From positions 1-14,064 of the forward strand of contig DEPC01000050.1 of the NCBI GenBank assembly GCA_002358555.1: a DNA stretch of 14,064 nt. Direction: 5' to 3'. The notes under the pieces are model-generated. The model made no database searches. It had not been told where the DNA came from and saw only the letters and a list, made by a program, of their open reading frames with translations. The position numbers and the translations under genes were made by a program. Of the stretch, positions 1-6,900 are shown piece after piece. Each line of letters starts with the position of its first letter. Position 1 is the first letter of the stretch. Source of the DNA: Hungatella sp. UBA3402. GTDB lineage: Bacteria > Bacillota > Clostridia > Lachnospirales > Lachnospiraceae.

Positions 1-41
1 TCAATTTCATCTTTAAATTCAAAACCTTTCACATATAAAAA

Positions 42-93
42 AATTCCTTTTAAAAAAGAATTATTATAGTTTCATTCTCTTCTAAAAGGAATT
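42..93 (-). terminator. Rho-independent terminator of the endonuclease V gene
   Basis: An 11-base perfect inverted repeat, AATTCCTTTTA at 42-52 and TAAAAGGAATT at 83-93, encloses a smaller nested stem (AGAAT 57-61 with ATTCT 74-78). Read on the minus strand, the outer stem runs directly into a T-rich tract (complement of the A run at about 37-43). It lies about 20 bases beyond the stop of the minus-strand gene at 112-828, the normal place for its terminator. Confidence 0.65.
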
Positions 94-111
94 ATTCTCT
101 ATCTTGATATA

Positions 112-828
112 TCAATCGTTGATTTTACCACTATTTTTTAGTTCTCTTCTTCTTTTATGGGTTTCCATATCAGCCAATCTGGTAGGAAGTGGAATATGAC
201 TTTCATGATTGATAAAGTTGCAGACAACCTGTGTTGCTGTATCCAAATCAATATAATTTCCTACAGATATAAAAATTGGCTTTACATCTTCCATTGTACG
301 CAATGCCCGCCCACAAATTTCTCCATCTGCCAAGATATCTGTATATGCCTGTTTCTTGTTCTCTGGCATAGTAAATTGGGATTCATTGATTTTATAATAG
401 GATTTTGCAACACCTATGGTCGGTGTATCCAGATAAAAGGAGGCATGTGTGGCGATTCCCATGCGGCGGGGATGCAGATATCCATTTCCATCAAACATAT
501 ATAAATCTGGAAATACCTTAAGTTTTTTGACGGTTTCTAATATAAGGGGTAATTCGCGAAAGGCTAGACATCCTGGTATATAAGGAACCTCTACTTTGCC
601 AAAGGAATATTCACTTTCTATGACTTGTTTTGTCTTCTGTTCCAAAACCACAATACAGCATACCGCATATTCCTCTTCTCCAATATTCCAATAAGCTAGG
701 TCAACTCCCCCTACCTTTTCAAAATCATCTGTACTTTTTGGACCTTTTTGGATTACCTTTGGTCTGAGTTTGGTTTGTATTCTGATGGCATGTTCTAAGG
801 AAAGCAGCTTCCATGCCTCTCTGTCCAT
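112..828 (-). CDS. nfi: Endonuclease V (deoxyinosine 3' endonuclease)
   Basis: This protein cuts DNA near deaminated bases, chiefly deoxyinosine, to start their repair in the cytoplasm. It has 238 residues, close to the usual 220-240. The family motifs appear in order: GGVDLAY (metal-binding Asp43), the wedge motif VPYIPG at 81-86, LAFRE with Glu92, FDGNG with Asp113, HPRRMG at 119-124, and TIGVAKS with Lys142. The Asp/Glu/Asp set matches the catalytic triad known in Thermotoga and E. coli endonuclease V. The usual DGQG is DGNG here, a mild change. The ATG start is supported by AGGAGG eight bases upstream. The gene appears monocistronic, with its own hairpin terminator. The open frame on the opposite strand (157-504) is a shadow. 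Confidence 0.95.
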   Translation of the reverse strand: MDREAWKLLSLEHAIRIQTKLRPKVIQKGPKSTDDFEKVGGVDLAYWNIGEEEYAVCCIVVLEQKTKQVIESEYSFGKVEVPYIPGCLAFRELPLILETVKKLKVFPDLYMFDGNGYLHPRRMGIATHASFYLDTPTIGVAKSYYKINESQFTMPENKKQAYTDILADGEICGRALRTMEDVKPIFISVGNYIDLDTATQVVCNFINHESHIPLPTRLADMETHKRRRELKNSGKIND

Positions 829-857
829 GAGTTTTCCTCCTGTTTTTGATAGTAATT

Positions 858-886
858 ATAATATAATATCTATTTATTTATGAAAA
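858..886 (-). promoter_or_regulatory. Possible sigma-A promoter of nfi
   Basis: On the minus strand, TTTTCA (881-886) and TATTAT (858-863) are separated by 17 bases and lie about 30 bases upstream of the nfi start. The -10 matches consensus at five of six positions and the -35 at four. The region is very AT-rich, so a chance match is possible. Confidence 0.35.
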
Positions 887-1310
887 TCCTGGACAACAGC
901 CATGATGAAAGAAAACCCGCTTGCATCGAATCATGGATATTGAACAGGCAAATTATATTTATCAATCAAACTAAGTAATCCAATTTTTTGATTGGTAGGC
1001 ATAAAAGCACATTTGTATTTGTTCTTGATTACATTTTTCTTCTGCAAGATTTGTTTCCTCAATAATAGGATATTTCGAGACTAAGGTCAATATCCTGTTT
1101 TTATTTTTATTAAATTTTGTGTAACAAAAATCCCTCTTTTTTCATCTAATAGATATAATTATAATTAATTTATTAAAAAAAAGTGATAGAAATACTAAAA
1201 AATTTAATATCTAGGGAATATCTGAAAGTTACCTTCAGGCACTTTTCCAGTATTACCTACATGTCTTTAAAAATTATTTGCCATAAAATTTCCTAAATGC
1301 ATCTATAATC

Positions 1311-1350
1311 AAAAATTCTGGTTACTGTTATGAAAACAGCAGCCAGAATT
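1311..1350 (-). terminator. Hairpin terminator after the truncated ridA
   Basis: Two 16-base arms, 1314-1329 and 1335-1350, pair with two imperfect positions around a five-base loop. On the minus strand the stem is followed by a short T run (complement of A at 1311-1315). It sits about 40 bases past the ridA stop. If it was the original ridA terminator, the missing end of ridA was lost between 1351 and 1391. Confidence 0.65.
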
Positions 1351-1388
1351 TCCAAAATCTAAGTATTTAAAAAATTTTTATTATTTAT

Positions 1389-1634
1389 TTAATACATCTC
1401 TGATAAAAAACAGGTAGTTTTAAACACTTTGTCAAATCCGCTTCCTGCTGCTTCTAAGATTGCTCCTACATTTTTACAACTTTGCTCTGCTTGAGCCAAA
1501 ATTCCTTCTGGGATTTCTCCAGATTCTGGATTTACCGGAATTTGTTCAGAAGTAAATATTAATCCGTTGATTTCAAAACCTTGGAAATAGGGACCAATTG
1601 CTCCAGGAGCCTTAGTAGTTTCGATTACATTCAT
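1389..1634 (-). pseudogene. ridA: RidA/YjgF/TdcF-family protein, C-terminally truncated
   Basis: RidA proteins hydrolyse reactive 2-aminoacrylate and related imines and enamines made by PLP enzymes; they are about 125-residue trimers. This copy has only 81 residues. Recognisable are TTKAPGAIGPY near the N-terminus, the TSxQIPVNPESGEI segment (about 28-40), the helix with AILEAAGSGFDKV and the strand KTTCFLSEM, after which a TAA stop follows at once. The lost 40-45 residues normally carry the conserved active-site Arg (CVEVARLP region) and the C-terminal Glu. Two usually conserved spots also differ: GPYSQ is GPYFQ and TSGQ is TSEQ. An AAGGAGG site eight bases before the ATG remains intact. It follows the broken symporter by 33 bases, suggesting a former operon. 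It is most likely non-functional. Confidence 0.85.
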
Positions 1635-1667
1635 TTGAAAAACCTCCTTAAAAAAATAGTGTTTGTG

Positions 1668-2540
1668 TTATAGTTGTACTTCCACCTGACCATTGGCAAT
1701 CCGCTTATCCAGCCAATCCTTTCCTTCAATCAGACGAGCAATCATCATGGAAGCAATGGTATCTCCACTGGCATTTAAACAGGTTGCTGCTGGGTCAACC
1801 AGGAATCCAATTGTAGCAATAAGAGGAAATGCTTCTGCTGGAAATCCAAACAGACTGACAATCAACATTTCACCTACTAAACCACCGCCAGCATATAGCA
1901 TCTGGAAAACACCAAATAGGAAAGCAATTTTTGTGATAGAAGACAATACAGAGCCGTCCATATGCATAGTTGCACCCATAGGAAGCACAATATTACTAAT
2001 ATCATCTGGAACACCAATTTTTTTACAAGCTTCCATATTAACCGGAAGTGTTGCCACAGAACTTTGGGCTGCAAATGCAGTAACTGCTGGATTAAAAATA
2101 TATTTCAGCATACGTGAAATTCCCAGTTTTCTTGCTGCAAAATAACTGTACAGTGGAAAAAATATAAGTACATAGGCAGCACACATTGGATAATATACCA
2201 ACATGGTACGCCCATAATCACCAATCAGTTGAGGACCAAATTCTCCTACCAAATTTGCAAAATATCCACCTAAACCTATGGGAGTCAGCTTCATAATCAT
2301 ATCTACTATCATCATGATAATATTATTTAAGTTATTAAGAAGCTTTCCTGCCCAACTTTCTTCACCTCCACATTTAGCTACAGCAAAACCGGACATAATA
2401 GCAAACACAATAATTGGAAGCATATTGCTACGGCTCATAAGCCCACTGAAATCATTAACTGTAAAAGCACCTACAATCATATCACTAATACTGGATGCTT
2501 CTGGTAAGTAATCCTGGAATGCTTTAAACAGTCCATACAA
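1668..2540 (-). pseudogene. Dicarboxylate/amino acid:cation symporter (SLC1/DAACS), N-terminally truncated
   Basis: This is the remnant of a membrane symporter of the glutamate/aspartate carrier family (GltP/GltT/SstT-like), which import acidic or neutral amino acids with Na+ or H+. The frame gives 290 residues from a TTG with no ribosome binding site, against about 400-430 for intact members. It begins around the fourth transmembrane segment, so segments 1-3 are missing, and a TAA stop lies four codons upstream in frame. Kept signatures include the serine-containing QSSVATLPVN (re-entrant hairpin 1), MHMDGS (the NMDGT motif) and CLNASGDTIAS (the NxxGD cation and substrate site). From memory of close relatives, about 25-35 residues of hairpin 2 also seem absent before GGGLVGEM. 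The terminator of the upstream gene directly precedes it, so no promoter is evident. Confidence 0.8.
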
Positions 2541-2580
2541 TTTTGAATATTATGATGGAAAAGGATAATTAATCAAAATC

Positions 2581-2616
2581 AGACTGAAAGTCTCCTGTAT
2601 GGCTTCCAGTCTTTTT
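2581..2616. terminator. Bidirectional-looking terminator after the yhhX-like gene
   Basis: AGACTGAAAG at 2581-2590 pairs, with one mismatch, with CTTCCAGTCT at 2603-2612 around a 12-base loop. On the plus strand the stem is followed by TTTTCTC; on the minus strand by GATTTTGATT. The nearest upstream gene on the minus strand is the oxidoreductase, so it most likely ends that transcript. It also isolates the truncated symporter from upstream transcription. Confidence 0.6.
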
Positions 2617-2707
2617 CTCTCTAATGTTTGCGCAAAAACTATTGTTCTTCTCTTTGTTTAGAATCAAGGTTTGCATCAGGAAAGTTCAACAGAATGTCTT
2701 TTGAGAG

Positions 2708-3739
2708 TTATTTCAAATTTTTAACACCAGTTTCTAGTATTTCCATCTGAAGCAAAATCTGCCATGGTTTGATAATTGGTTCTTCTCCTTTTACAATACA
2801 GTCATAGATTCCATCATAAACACGTCCATAATCTCCTGGAACACTTGGCACTTTCTCCTCATGAAACATCCCTTTTTCATCATAGTAAGTCAGCACTCCA
2901 TAATGCTTTGGCTCATCCAGCCCAAATCCAGGTTGTCCTGGCATATAAAACAGTTTTAAATGTTCCTCTTGGCGATCATCAGTTTCTTTCACAAACATCC
3001 CCTTTTTGCCATAAACAACAAATTTCGGTCTGCTTTTCACTCGGAAATAGCTCGACTTTACCGATATCTTGAAGATTCCATAGTACATATCAATGTCAAA
3101 ATAATCATTCATGCGGCCTTTACCCAAAAGCTGTCTTACATCATAATGAATCTTCTCTGGCTCTCCAAAATAACTGATGACTTGGTCTAAGGTATGACAT
3201 CCATGACCATAAAGATAAGAACTAACCGAGCTGTAAGAGTTTTTCCCCTCGGGAATTTCAGGACGGTAATAGTCGTAATGCATCTCAAGTTCCAGAAGTT
3301 CTCCAAGTTTTTTACTTTCAATCACTTTTTGAACCGTCAAAAAATCGCTATCATAGCGGCGATTCTGATAAGCTGAACAATATAGACCCTTTTCTTTTGC
3401 CAATTCAAAAATCTCTTGAGACTGGGCTCTTGTTGGCATAAAGGGTTTTTCGCAGAGACAGTGTTTTCCACTCTCTAAAGCTTTCTTTACATACTCGTAA
3501 TGGAAATTAGGTTGTGTATTTACCACTACTAGGTCAATGTCCAGATCATAGAATATCTCATCTACATTTTCTGTATAATGAATTCCTTCTACTTTCATCC
3601 ATATATCATGATGGATATGTGGGTTAAAAACGGTCTTAATCACAAATTTGTCCTTTCTCTGAAGAACAAAGGGAATATGATAACGGTTTGAACTTTTCCC
3701 ATTGCCAATATAAGCCAACACCAATTTGTTGTTAATCAT
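2708..3739 (-). CDS. yhhX: Gfo/Idh/MocA-family NAD(P)-dependent oxidoreductase, YhhX-like
   Basis: This is a predicted cytoplasmic dehydrogenase acting on a sugar, sugar acid or inositol with NAD(P). Counted from the ATG it has 343 residues, normal for the family. The N-terminal Rossmann fold opens with AYIGNGKSSNRYH, which strongly recalls the GFGKSTTRYH start of E. coli YhhX. The EKP motif is at about 97-99 with Lys98 the likely catalytic lysine, AYQNRRYDSDFL follows, and GHGCHTLDQ (His182, Asp185) carries the usual active-site His. Later MPGQPGF and GDYGRVYDGIY are typical of this subfamily. The frame can be extended to a TTG at 3751, but the AGGAAGGAG site would then touch the start codon, so the ATG at 3739 (12-base spacing) is preferred. 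The substrate is not known. After the stop, 22 further in-frame sense codons run to a second stop at 2639. Confidence 0.85.
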   Translation of the reverse strand: MINNKLVLAYIGNGKSSNRYHIPFVLQRKDKFVIKTVFNPHIHHDIWMKVEGIHYTENVDEIFYDLDIDLVVVNTQPNFHYEYVKKALESGKHCLCEKPFMPTRAQSQEIFELAKEKGLYCSAYQNRRYDSDFLTVQKVIESKKLGELLELEMHYDYYRPEIPEGKNSYSSVSSYLYGHGCHTLDQVISYFGEPEKIHYDVRQLLGKGRMNDYFDIDMYYGIFKISVKSSYFRVKSRPKFVVYGKKGMFVKETDDRQEEHLKLFYMPGQPGFGLDEPKHYGVLTYYDEKGMFHEEKVPSVPGDYGRVYDGIYDCIVKGEEPIIKPWQILLQMEILETGVKNLK

Positions 3740-3859
3740 TGCCAAATACAACTCCTTCCTCTTGTTTTGTTCTTGTCACCAATTTTGAAATATCCAAATT
3801 TAGGTTTAGCATCTCTTCCTATGCCTTGCCAGTATCCGATTGGAAACTGCCTCTATTTT

Positions 3860-3887
3860 ACCATAAAATGTACCCTTCATCTATCAA
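3860..3887 (-). promoter_or_regulatory. Possible promoter of the yhhX-like gene
   Basis: On the minus strand TTGATA (3882-3887) and TATGGT (3860-3865) are 16 bases apart, each a four-of-six match to consensus. This would give a leader of about 115 bases before the ATG at 3739. No convincing operator is seen. Confidence 0.3.
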
Positions 3888-4045
3888 AATTGAGCTGATA
3901 TAATAAAATTGCAACATTAAACAGGAAATAAATGATATACTCAATAAATGAAAAGAGAGCACAAATGGAACTGTTGATTGGTGAGATATATTCTATAAAG
4001 AATTGTGGAAGGTAAGTTTTATGTTGAAATAACTTGAGATAAAAG

Positions 4046-4074
4046 ATGATTTTTTATATGGTATCTTGTATAAT
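4046..4074 (+). promoter_or_regulatory. Likely promoter of the DUF5714-arr unit
   Basis: A perfect TATAAT -10 lies at 4069-4074, about 30 bases before the ATG at 4104. At 17-base spacing the -35 (4046-4051, ATGATT) is weak, so the promoter may be modest or need an activator. A GAAGAGGTG ribosome binding site follows at about 4090-4098. Confidence 0.45.
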
Positions 4075-4103
4075 AGAAATGAATATCTGGGAAGAGGTGT
4101 GCT

Positions 4104-4793
4104 ATGAAAGAAGAGTGTTTGATATGTAAGGCTCCACTTGAATATCTAGAAACGGATGAAATTATGAAATGTGCTATATGTCACAAGGAAGAAAAAAGTA
4201 AAACTAGATGTGTAGAAGGACATTATGTATGTAATGAATGTCATACTGCTGGCATGGATACCATCATTGGGCTGTGCCTGAAAGAAATATCAAAGAATCC
4301 GATTGTAATTATAGAGAAGATGATGAAACAGCCGTTTTGTCATATGCATGGACCAGAGCATCATGTAATGGTTGGTTCATCTTTGATGACAGCATACAAA
4401 AATGCTGGTGGGGATATTGATCTCAAACAGGCATTGATTGAAATGATGAATAGGGGAAAACTTGTTCCTGGAGGAACATGTGGTTTTTGGGGTGCCTGTG
4501 GAGCGGGCATCAGTACAGGTATGTTTGTGTCAATTATTTCTAAATCTACACCACTAACTGTTGAACCTTTTGGGCTTTCCCATTTGATGACTTCAAAGGC
4601 TTTGGCACAGATAGGGGCTTTAGGTGGTCCTCGCTGCTGTAAAAGGGATTCTTATTTGTCCATTCTTTCAGCTATTGATTTTGTGAATGAGCATTTTGGG
4701 ATTCAAATGGAAAAACTGGAGATAGTGTGCAATCATTCTGCACAAAATAACCAATGTATTGGAAAACGTTGTCCGTTTGCAAGGAAGCTTTAA
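4104..4793 (+). CDS. Cysteine-rich DUF5714-domain protein
   Basis: The function is unknown. The 229-residue protein has no signal peptide or clear membrane segment, so it is probably cytoplasmic. It has 16 cysteines. The N-terminal part looks like a zinc-ribbon or Fe-S module: CxxC at 5-8, CAICH at 23-27, then C36, H40 and CNECH at 43-47. The centre holds the family-like blocks CHMHGPEHH (79-87) and PGGTCGFWGACG (122-133); further on come GGPRCCKR (174-181) and Cys209, 218 and 223. These blocks match what I recall of DUF5714, seen in clostridia and archaea. Conserved Cys and His suggest metal binding or redox chemistry; that is inference. It ends one base before the arr ATG, so the two are almost certainly co-transcribed and translationally coupled. 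Confidence 0.75.
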   Translation: MKEECLICKAPLEYLETDEIMKCAICHKEEKSKTRCVEGHYVCNECHTAGMDTIIGLCLKEISKNPIVIIEKMMKQPFCHMHGPEHHVMVGSSLMTAYKNAGGDIDLKQALIEMMNRGKLVPGGTCGFWGACGAGISTGMFVSIISKSTPLTVEPFGLSHLMTSKALAQIGALGGPRCCKRDSYLSILSAIDFVNEHFGIQMEKLEIVCNHSAQNNQCIGKRCPFARKL

Positions 4794-4794
4794 T

Positions 4795-5205
4795 ATGAAT
4801 GAGAAAATAACATTTAGTCCTGGTTCATTTTTTCATGGGACAAAGGCAGATTTAAAGACAGGAGATTTTTTGACAAAAGGGTTTTTGTCCAATTATGCGG
4901 ATAGGACAGCAAAGTACATTTATTTTGCGGGGACACTGGATGCAGCGGTTTGGGGCGCAGAATTAGCTGCTGGGAATGGTAAGCAGAGAAGCTATGTTGT
5001 AGAGCCAACTGGTGAGTTTGAAGATGATCCAAATGTGACAGATAAGAAGTTTCCTGGTAACCCGACAAAATCTTACCATACAGAGTCACCTTTGAAGATT
5101 ATTGGAGAGGTGGTGGACTGGAATGGTCATTCTCCAGAGGTATTGCAAAATATGAGGGAGCCTCTACAAAAGTTGGACCATATGGGGATCGGGGCAATCG
5201 AATAG
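4795..5205 (+). CDS. arr: NAD+-rifampin ADP-ribosyltransferase (Arr)
   Basis: Arr transfers ADP-ribose from NAD+ to a hydroxyl of rifampin, inactivating the drug in the cytoplasm. From the ATG at 4795 it has 136 residues, near the 135-150 usual for Arr. FFHGTKADL opens the domain and carries the catalytic His14. YIYFAGTLDAAVWGAELA holds Tyr43, and YVVEPTGEFEDDPN holds Asp78. These correspond by alignment from memory to the His/Tyr/Asp set of Mycobacterium smegmatis Arr. DKKFPGNPTKSY and GEVVDWNGHSP are further near-invariant blocks. The frame is open to an earlier ATG at 4759, but this lies inside DUF5714, while AAGGAAG seven bases before 4795 fits well. The C-terminus, ending GIGAIE, looks complete. 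It is the second gene of a two-gene unit. Confidence 0.93.
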   Translation: MNEKITFSPGSFFHGTKADLKTGDFLTKGFLSNYADRTAKYIYFAGTLDAAVWGAELAAGNGKQRSYVVEPTGEFEDDPNVTDKKFPGNPTKSYHTESPLKIIGEVVDWNGHSPEVLQNMREPLQKLDHMGIGAIE

Positions 5206-5255
5206 GTTTTTATATTGGATGTGTCGATAATTATATAAAATGGCATCAGTCAGGA

Positions 5256-5414
5256 ATGGCTGGTGCTTTTGTATGCAAACCTGGTATTTTTCATATGAGA
5301 GGCAAAGCAGAGTATCCATTCGAGTATAGGGATATTGTAAAAGGGAACAGGTCTATTTCTGTCTATGGTGGGAAGCTAGAGATTACGCTGGAACAGATGA
5401 ATATAGCGATTTGA
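5256..5414 (+). CDS. Unrecognised small or fragmentary ORF downstream of arr
   Basis: I do not recognise this protein. From the only in-frame ATGs the product is at most 52 residues, starting MAGAFVCKPGIFHM and ending LEITLEQMNIAI. The frame is open without a stop from 5061, overlapping the end of arr in another phase, and the stretch from 5205 on (GFYIGCVDNYIKWH) also reads like normal protein. AGGA directly abuts the ATG, too close for a good ribosome binding site. The mix of aromatic, glycine and beta-strand-like segments suggests the C-terminal part of a longer domain whose beginning was lost, perhaps when arr was inserted next to it. A faint similarity to PH/GRAM-like strand patterns is only a guess. 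Confidence 0.3.
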   Translation: MAGAFVCKPGIFHMRGKAEYPFEYRDIVKGNRSISVYGGKLEITLEQMNIAI

Positions 5415-5459
5415 CAGAAAGCAATTTTTAATAAGTTCTAAAGTTCAAGTAAAAATAGA

Positions 5460-5488
5460 TTGAATAATAGATAGAAACCATGTAAACT
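5460..5488 (+). promoter_or_regulatory. Possible rpoN promoter
   Basis: TTGAAT (5460-5465) and TAAACT (5483-5488) are 17 bases apart, each matching consensus at four of six positions, about 50 bases before the rpoN start. The call is weak because the region is AT-rich. Confidence 0.3.
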
Positions 5489-5537
5489 TAAATCGATAAC
5501 TTCCAAAAGAATATCAATAAAAACAAAGGAGAAGGTT

Positions 5538-6878
5538 ATGGAGTTAAATAATTACATATCAGCCGAACAAAAGCAGGTATTATCTGCAAATCAGGTACAG
5601 GCTTTTAATATTCTTTCATTTACTAACCAGGAATTAGAAAATTTTATGGTGAATGAATATCTAGAAAATCCTATGTTAGAACATCTAGAGCATAAAGAAA
5701 ATGAGATTATAACAAGCATAGAAAAATTTTCAGATTCCCAGACCTCTTATATTGACCAGCATCCAGGAAATCCTGATGAGGAAGAGTTATACAGAGGGGA
5801 ACTGTCTGCGAAAGCCGGAAATCGGTTAAAAGAAAATCTTTTGGGGCAGCTTAACTGGAAGGATTATTCTAAACACCAATGGAAAATTATGAATTATCTT
5901 GTGGACTGCCTTGATGAAAAGGGATTTTTTACCCATAATATAGATGAATTAGCTGCTACATCAGGATATAAAAAAGAAGAATTAACCCATTGCCTATCTA
6001 TTCTGAGAGAGCTAGAACCTGCAGGAATCTTTTCTCCAAACCTGGCAGAATGTCTTATTAAGCAGTTAGAGGCAAAAGAAATTATTGATGAGACATTAAA
6101 TATACTTTTGAGAAATTATCTGGCAGAATTGGTAAGTGGACAGATTGGAACCATATCTCGAGGTCTTAGCATATCTACAATACAAGTAAAAGAGTATATC
6201 CATCTTATCGGAAATTTAAATCCTCGTCCTATCATGGATATTCAGACAGAAACAACTGCTTATGTAGTACCTGATATTATTGTAACACAGGTAGGGGGAA
6301 AATGGAATGTAGATATCAATGACCAATGGATAGGTGAATATAAATATAGTGACTATTATATTCATATGATGAAAGAATCAACAGACCCAGAACTCACAAC
6401 TTACTTTAAAGAACGACTAGATAAGGCAAAGTTTGTCCTTAACTGTGTAGAACAGAGAAGAAAAACTATTATCTGTGTTATGGAGGCAATCTTAAAACGG
6501 CAGGAGGACTATTTTGAACGAAAAGGGTCTTTAAAACCAATGAAATTAGAAGATATCTCAGAAGATTTAGGAGTTCATGTATCCACAGTAAGTCGGGCTG
6601 TGAAAGGAAAATATGTTCAATATAAAAGAACAGAACCTTTGAAAGCACTGTTTACCTCGTCTTTATCAAAAGCCGAAGAAAATGAAGGGATTTCTTCCGA
6701 ACAAATCAAGGAGACAATTCGTACTATGATTGCTGAGGAAGGAAAAAAACCTTTGAGTGACCAAAAATTAGTAGAAAAACTGGCGGAAGAAGGAATTGCT
6801 GTTTCCAGAAGAACTGTGGCAAAATACAGAATCCAGATGAATATACCAGACTCCAGACAAAGAGGACTGTTTTTATAA
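5538..6878 (+). CDS. rpoN: RNA polymerase sigma-54 factor (RpoN/SigL)
   Basis: Sigma-54 directs RNA polymerase to -24/-12 promoters and needs an ATP-driven enhancer-binding activator. The 446-residue protein shows the full family order. Region I, rich in Gln and Leu (about 7-50), contains ELENFMVNEYLENPMLE and contacts activators. The core-binding domain spans about 80-270, with LEPAGIFSPNLAECL and LNPRPIMDI. A helix-turn-helix at about 335-364 includes LEDISEDLGVHVSTVSRAVKGKY. The C-terminal RpoN box SRRTVAKYRI (423-432, consensus ARRTVAKYRE) reads the -24 element. AAAGGAG lies about six bases before the ATG. No enhancer-binding protein is encoded in this window and no convincing -24/-12 site was found, so its targets lie elsewhere. 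A MerR regulator follows after 22 bases. Confidence 0.95.
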   Translation: MELNNYISAEQKQVLSANQVQAFNILSFTNQELENFMVNEYLENPMLEHLEHKENEIITSIEKFSDSQTSYIDQHPGNPDEEELYRGELSAKAGNRLKENLLGQLNWKDYSKHQWKIMNYLVDCLDEKGFFTHNIDELAATSGYKKEELTHCLSILRELEPAGIFSPNLAECLIKQLEAKEIIDETLNILLRNYLAELVSGQIGTISRGLSISTIQVKEYIHLIGNLNPRPIMDIQTETTAYVVPDIIVTQVGGKWNVDINDQWIGEYKYSDYYIHMMKESTDPELTTYFKERLDKAKFVLNCVEQRRKTIICVMEAILKRQEDYFERKGSLKPMKLEDISEDLGVHVSTVSRAVKGKYVQYKRTEPLKALFTSSLSKAEENEGISSEQIKETIRTMIAEEGKKPLSDQKLVEKLAEEGIAVSRRTVAKYRIQMNIPDSRQRGLFL

Positions 6879-6900
6879 ATGAATTTCAGGAGATATAGCA

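Larger units (their letters stand above)
829..1388. other. Gene-poor AT-rich stretch with possible coding remnant
   Basis: This 560-base stretch between nfi and the broken ridA shows no complete gene on either strand. It contains the nfi promoter region at its left end and the ridA terminator at its right. On the minus strand one frame stays open for 56 codons (1141 down to a TAG at 971-973), with fairly normal-looking protein composition but no ATG before its last third and no ribosome binding site. It may be a fragment of a lost gene, though I do not recognise it. A small CTGAA/TTCAG hairpin lies near 1224-1240. Together with the two truncated genes next door, the stretch looks like decaying DNA. 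Confidence 0.4.
3752..4103. other. Divergent intergenic region
   Basis: This 350-base gap separates the minus-strand oxidoreductase from the plus-strand DUF5714 gene. It holds a likely promoter in each direction (see separate entries). A 16-codon frame starting at the ATG at 3966 ends in TAA and is not convincing as a gene. No repeats or RNA gene were recognised. Confidence 0.5.
5206..5537. other. Region between arr and rpoN with an open frame and rpoN leader
   Basis: The first 210 bases are covered by an open reading frame (next entry). The last 120 bases, 5415-5537, are AT-rich leader with a possible rpoN promoter. No clear terminator follows arr, and no tRNA or repeat is seen. Confidence 0.45.

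Noticed and set aside
157..504. 115-codon frame on the plus strand opposite nfi
   Set aside because: It is antisense to a well-supported endonuclease V gene, has no ribosome binding site and its protein does not resemble any family.
1693..2145. 150-codon plus-strand frame opposite the symporter remnant
   Set aside because: It mirrors the hydrophobic codons of the symporter on the other strand and has no start signals.
3966..4016. 16-codon ORF (MELLIGEIYSIKNCGR) in the divergent gap
   Set aside because: It is too short and has no clear ribosome binding site or recognisable family.
4759..4794. Longer arr start at ATG 4759
   Set aside because: It would lie inside the DUF5714 gene. The ATG at 4795 has AAGGAAG at good spacing and matches the usual Arr N-terminus.
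4814..5089. 91-codon minus-strand frame opposite arr
   Set aside because: It is antisense to a clear Arr gene, with biased composition and no start signals.
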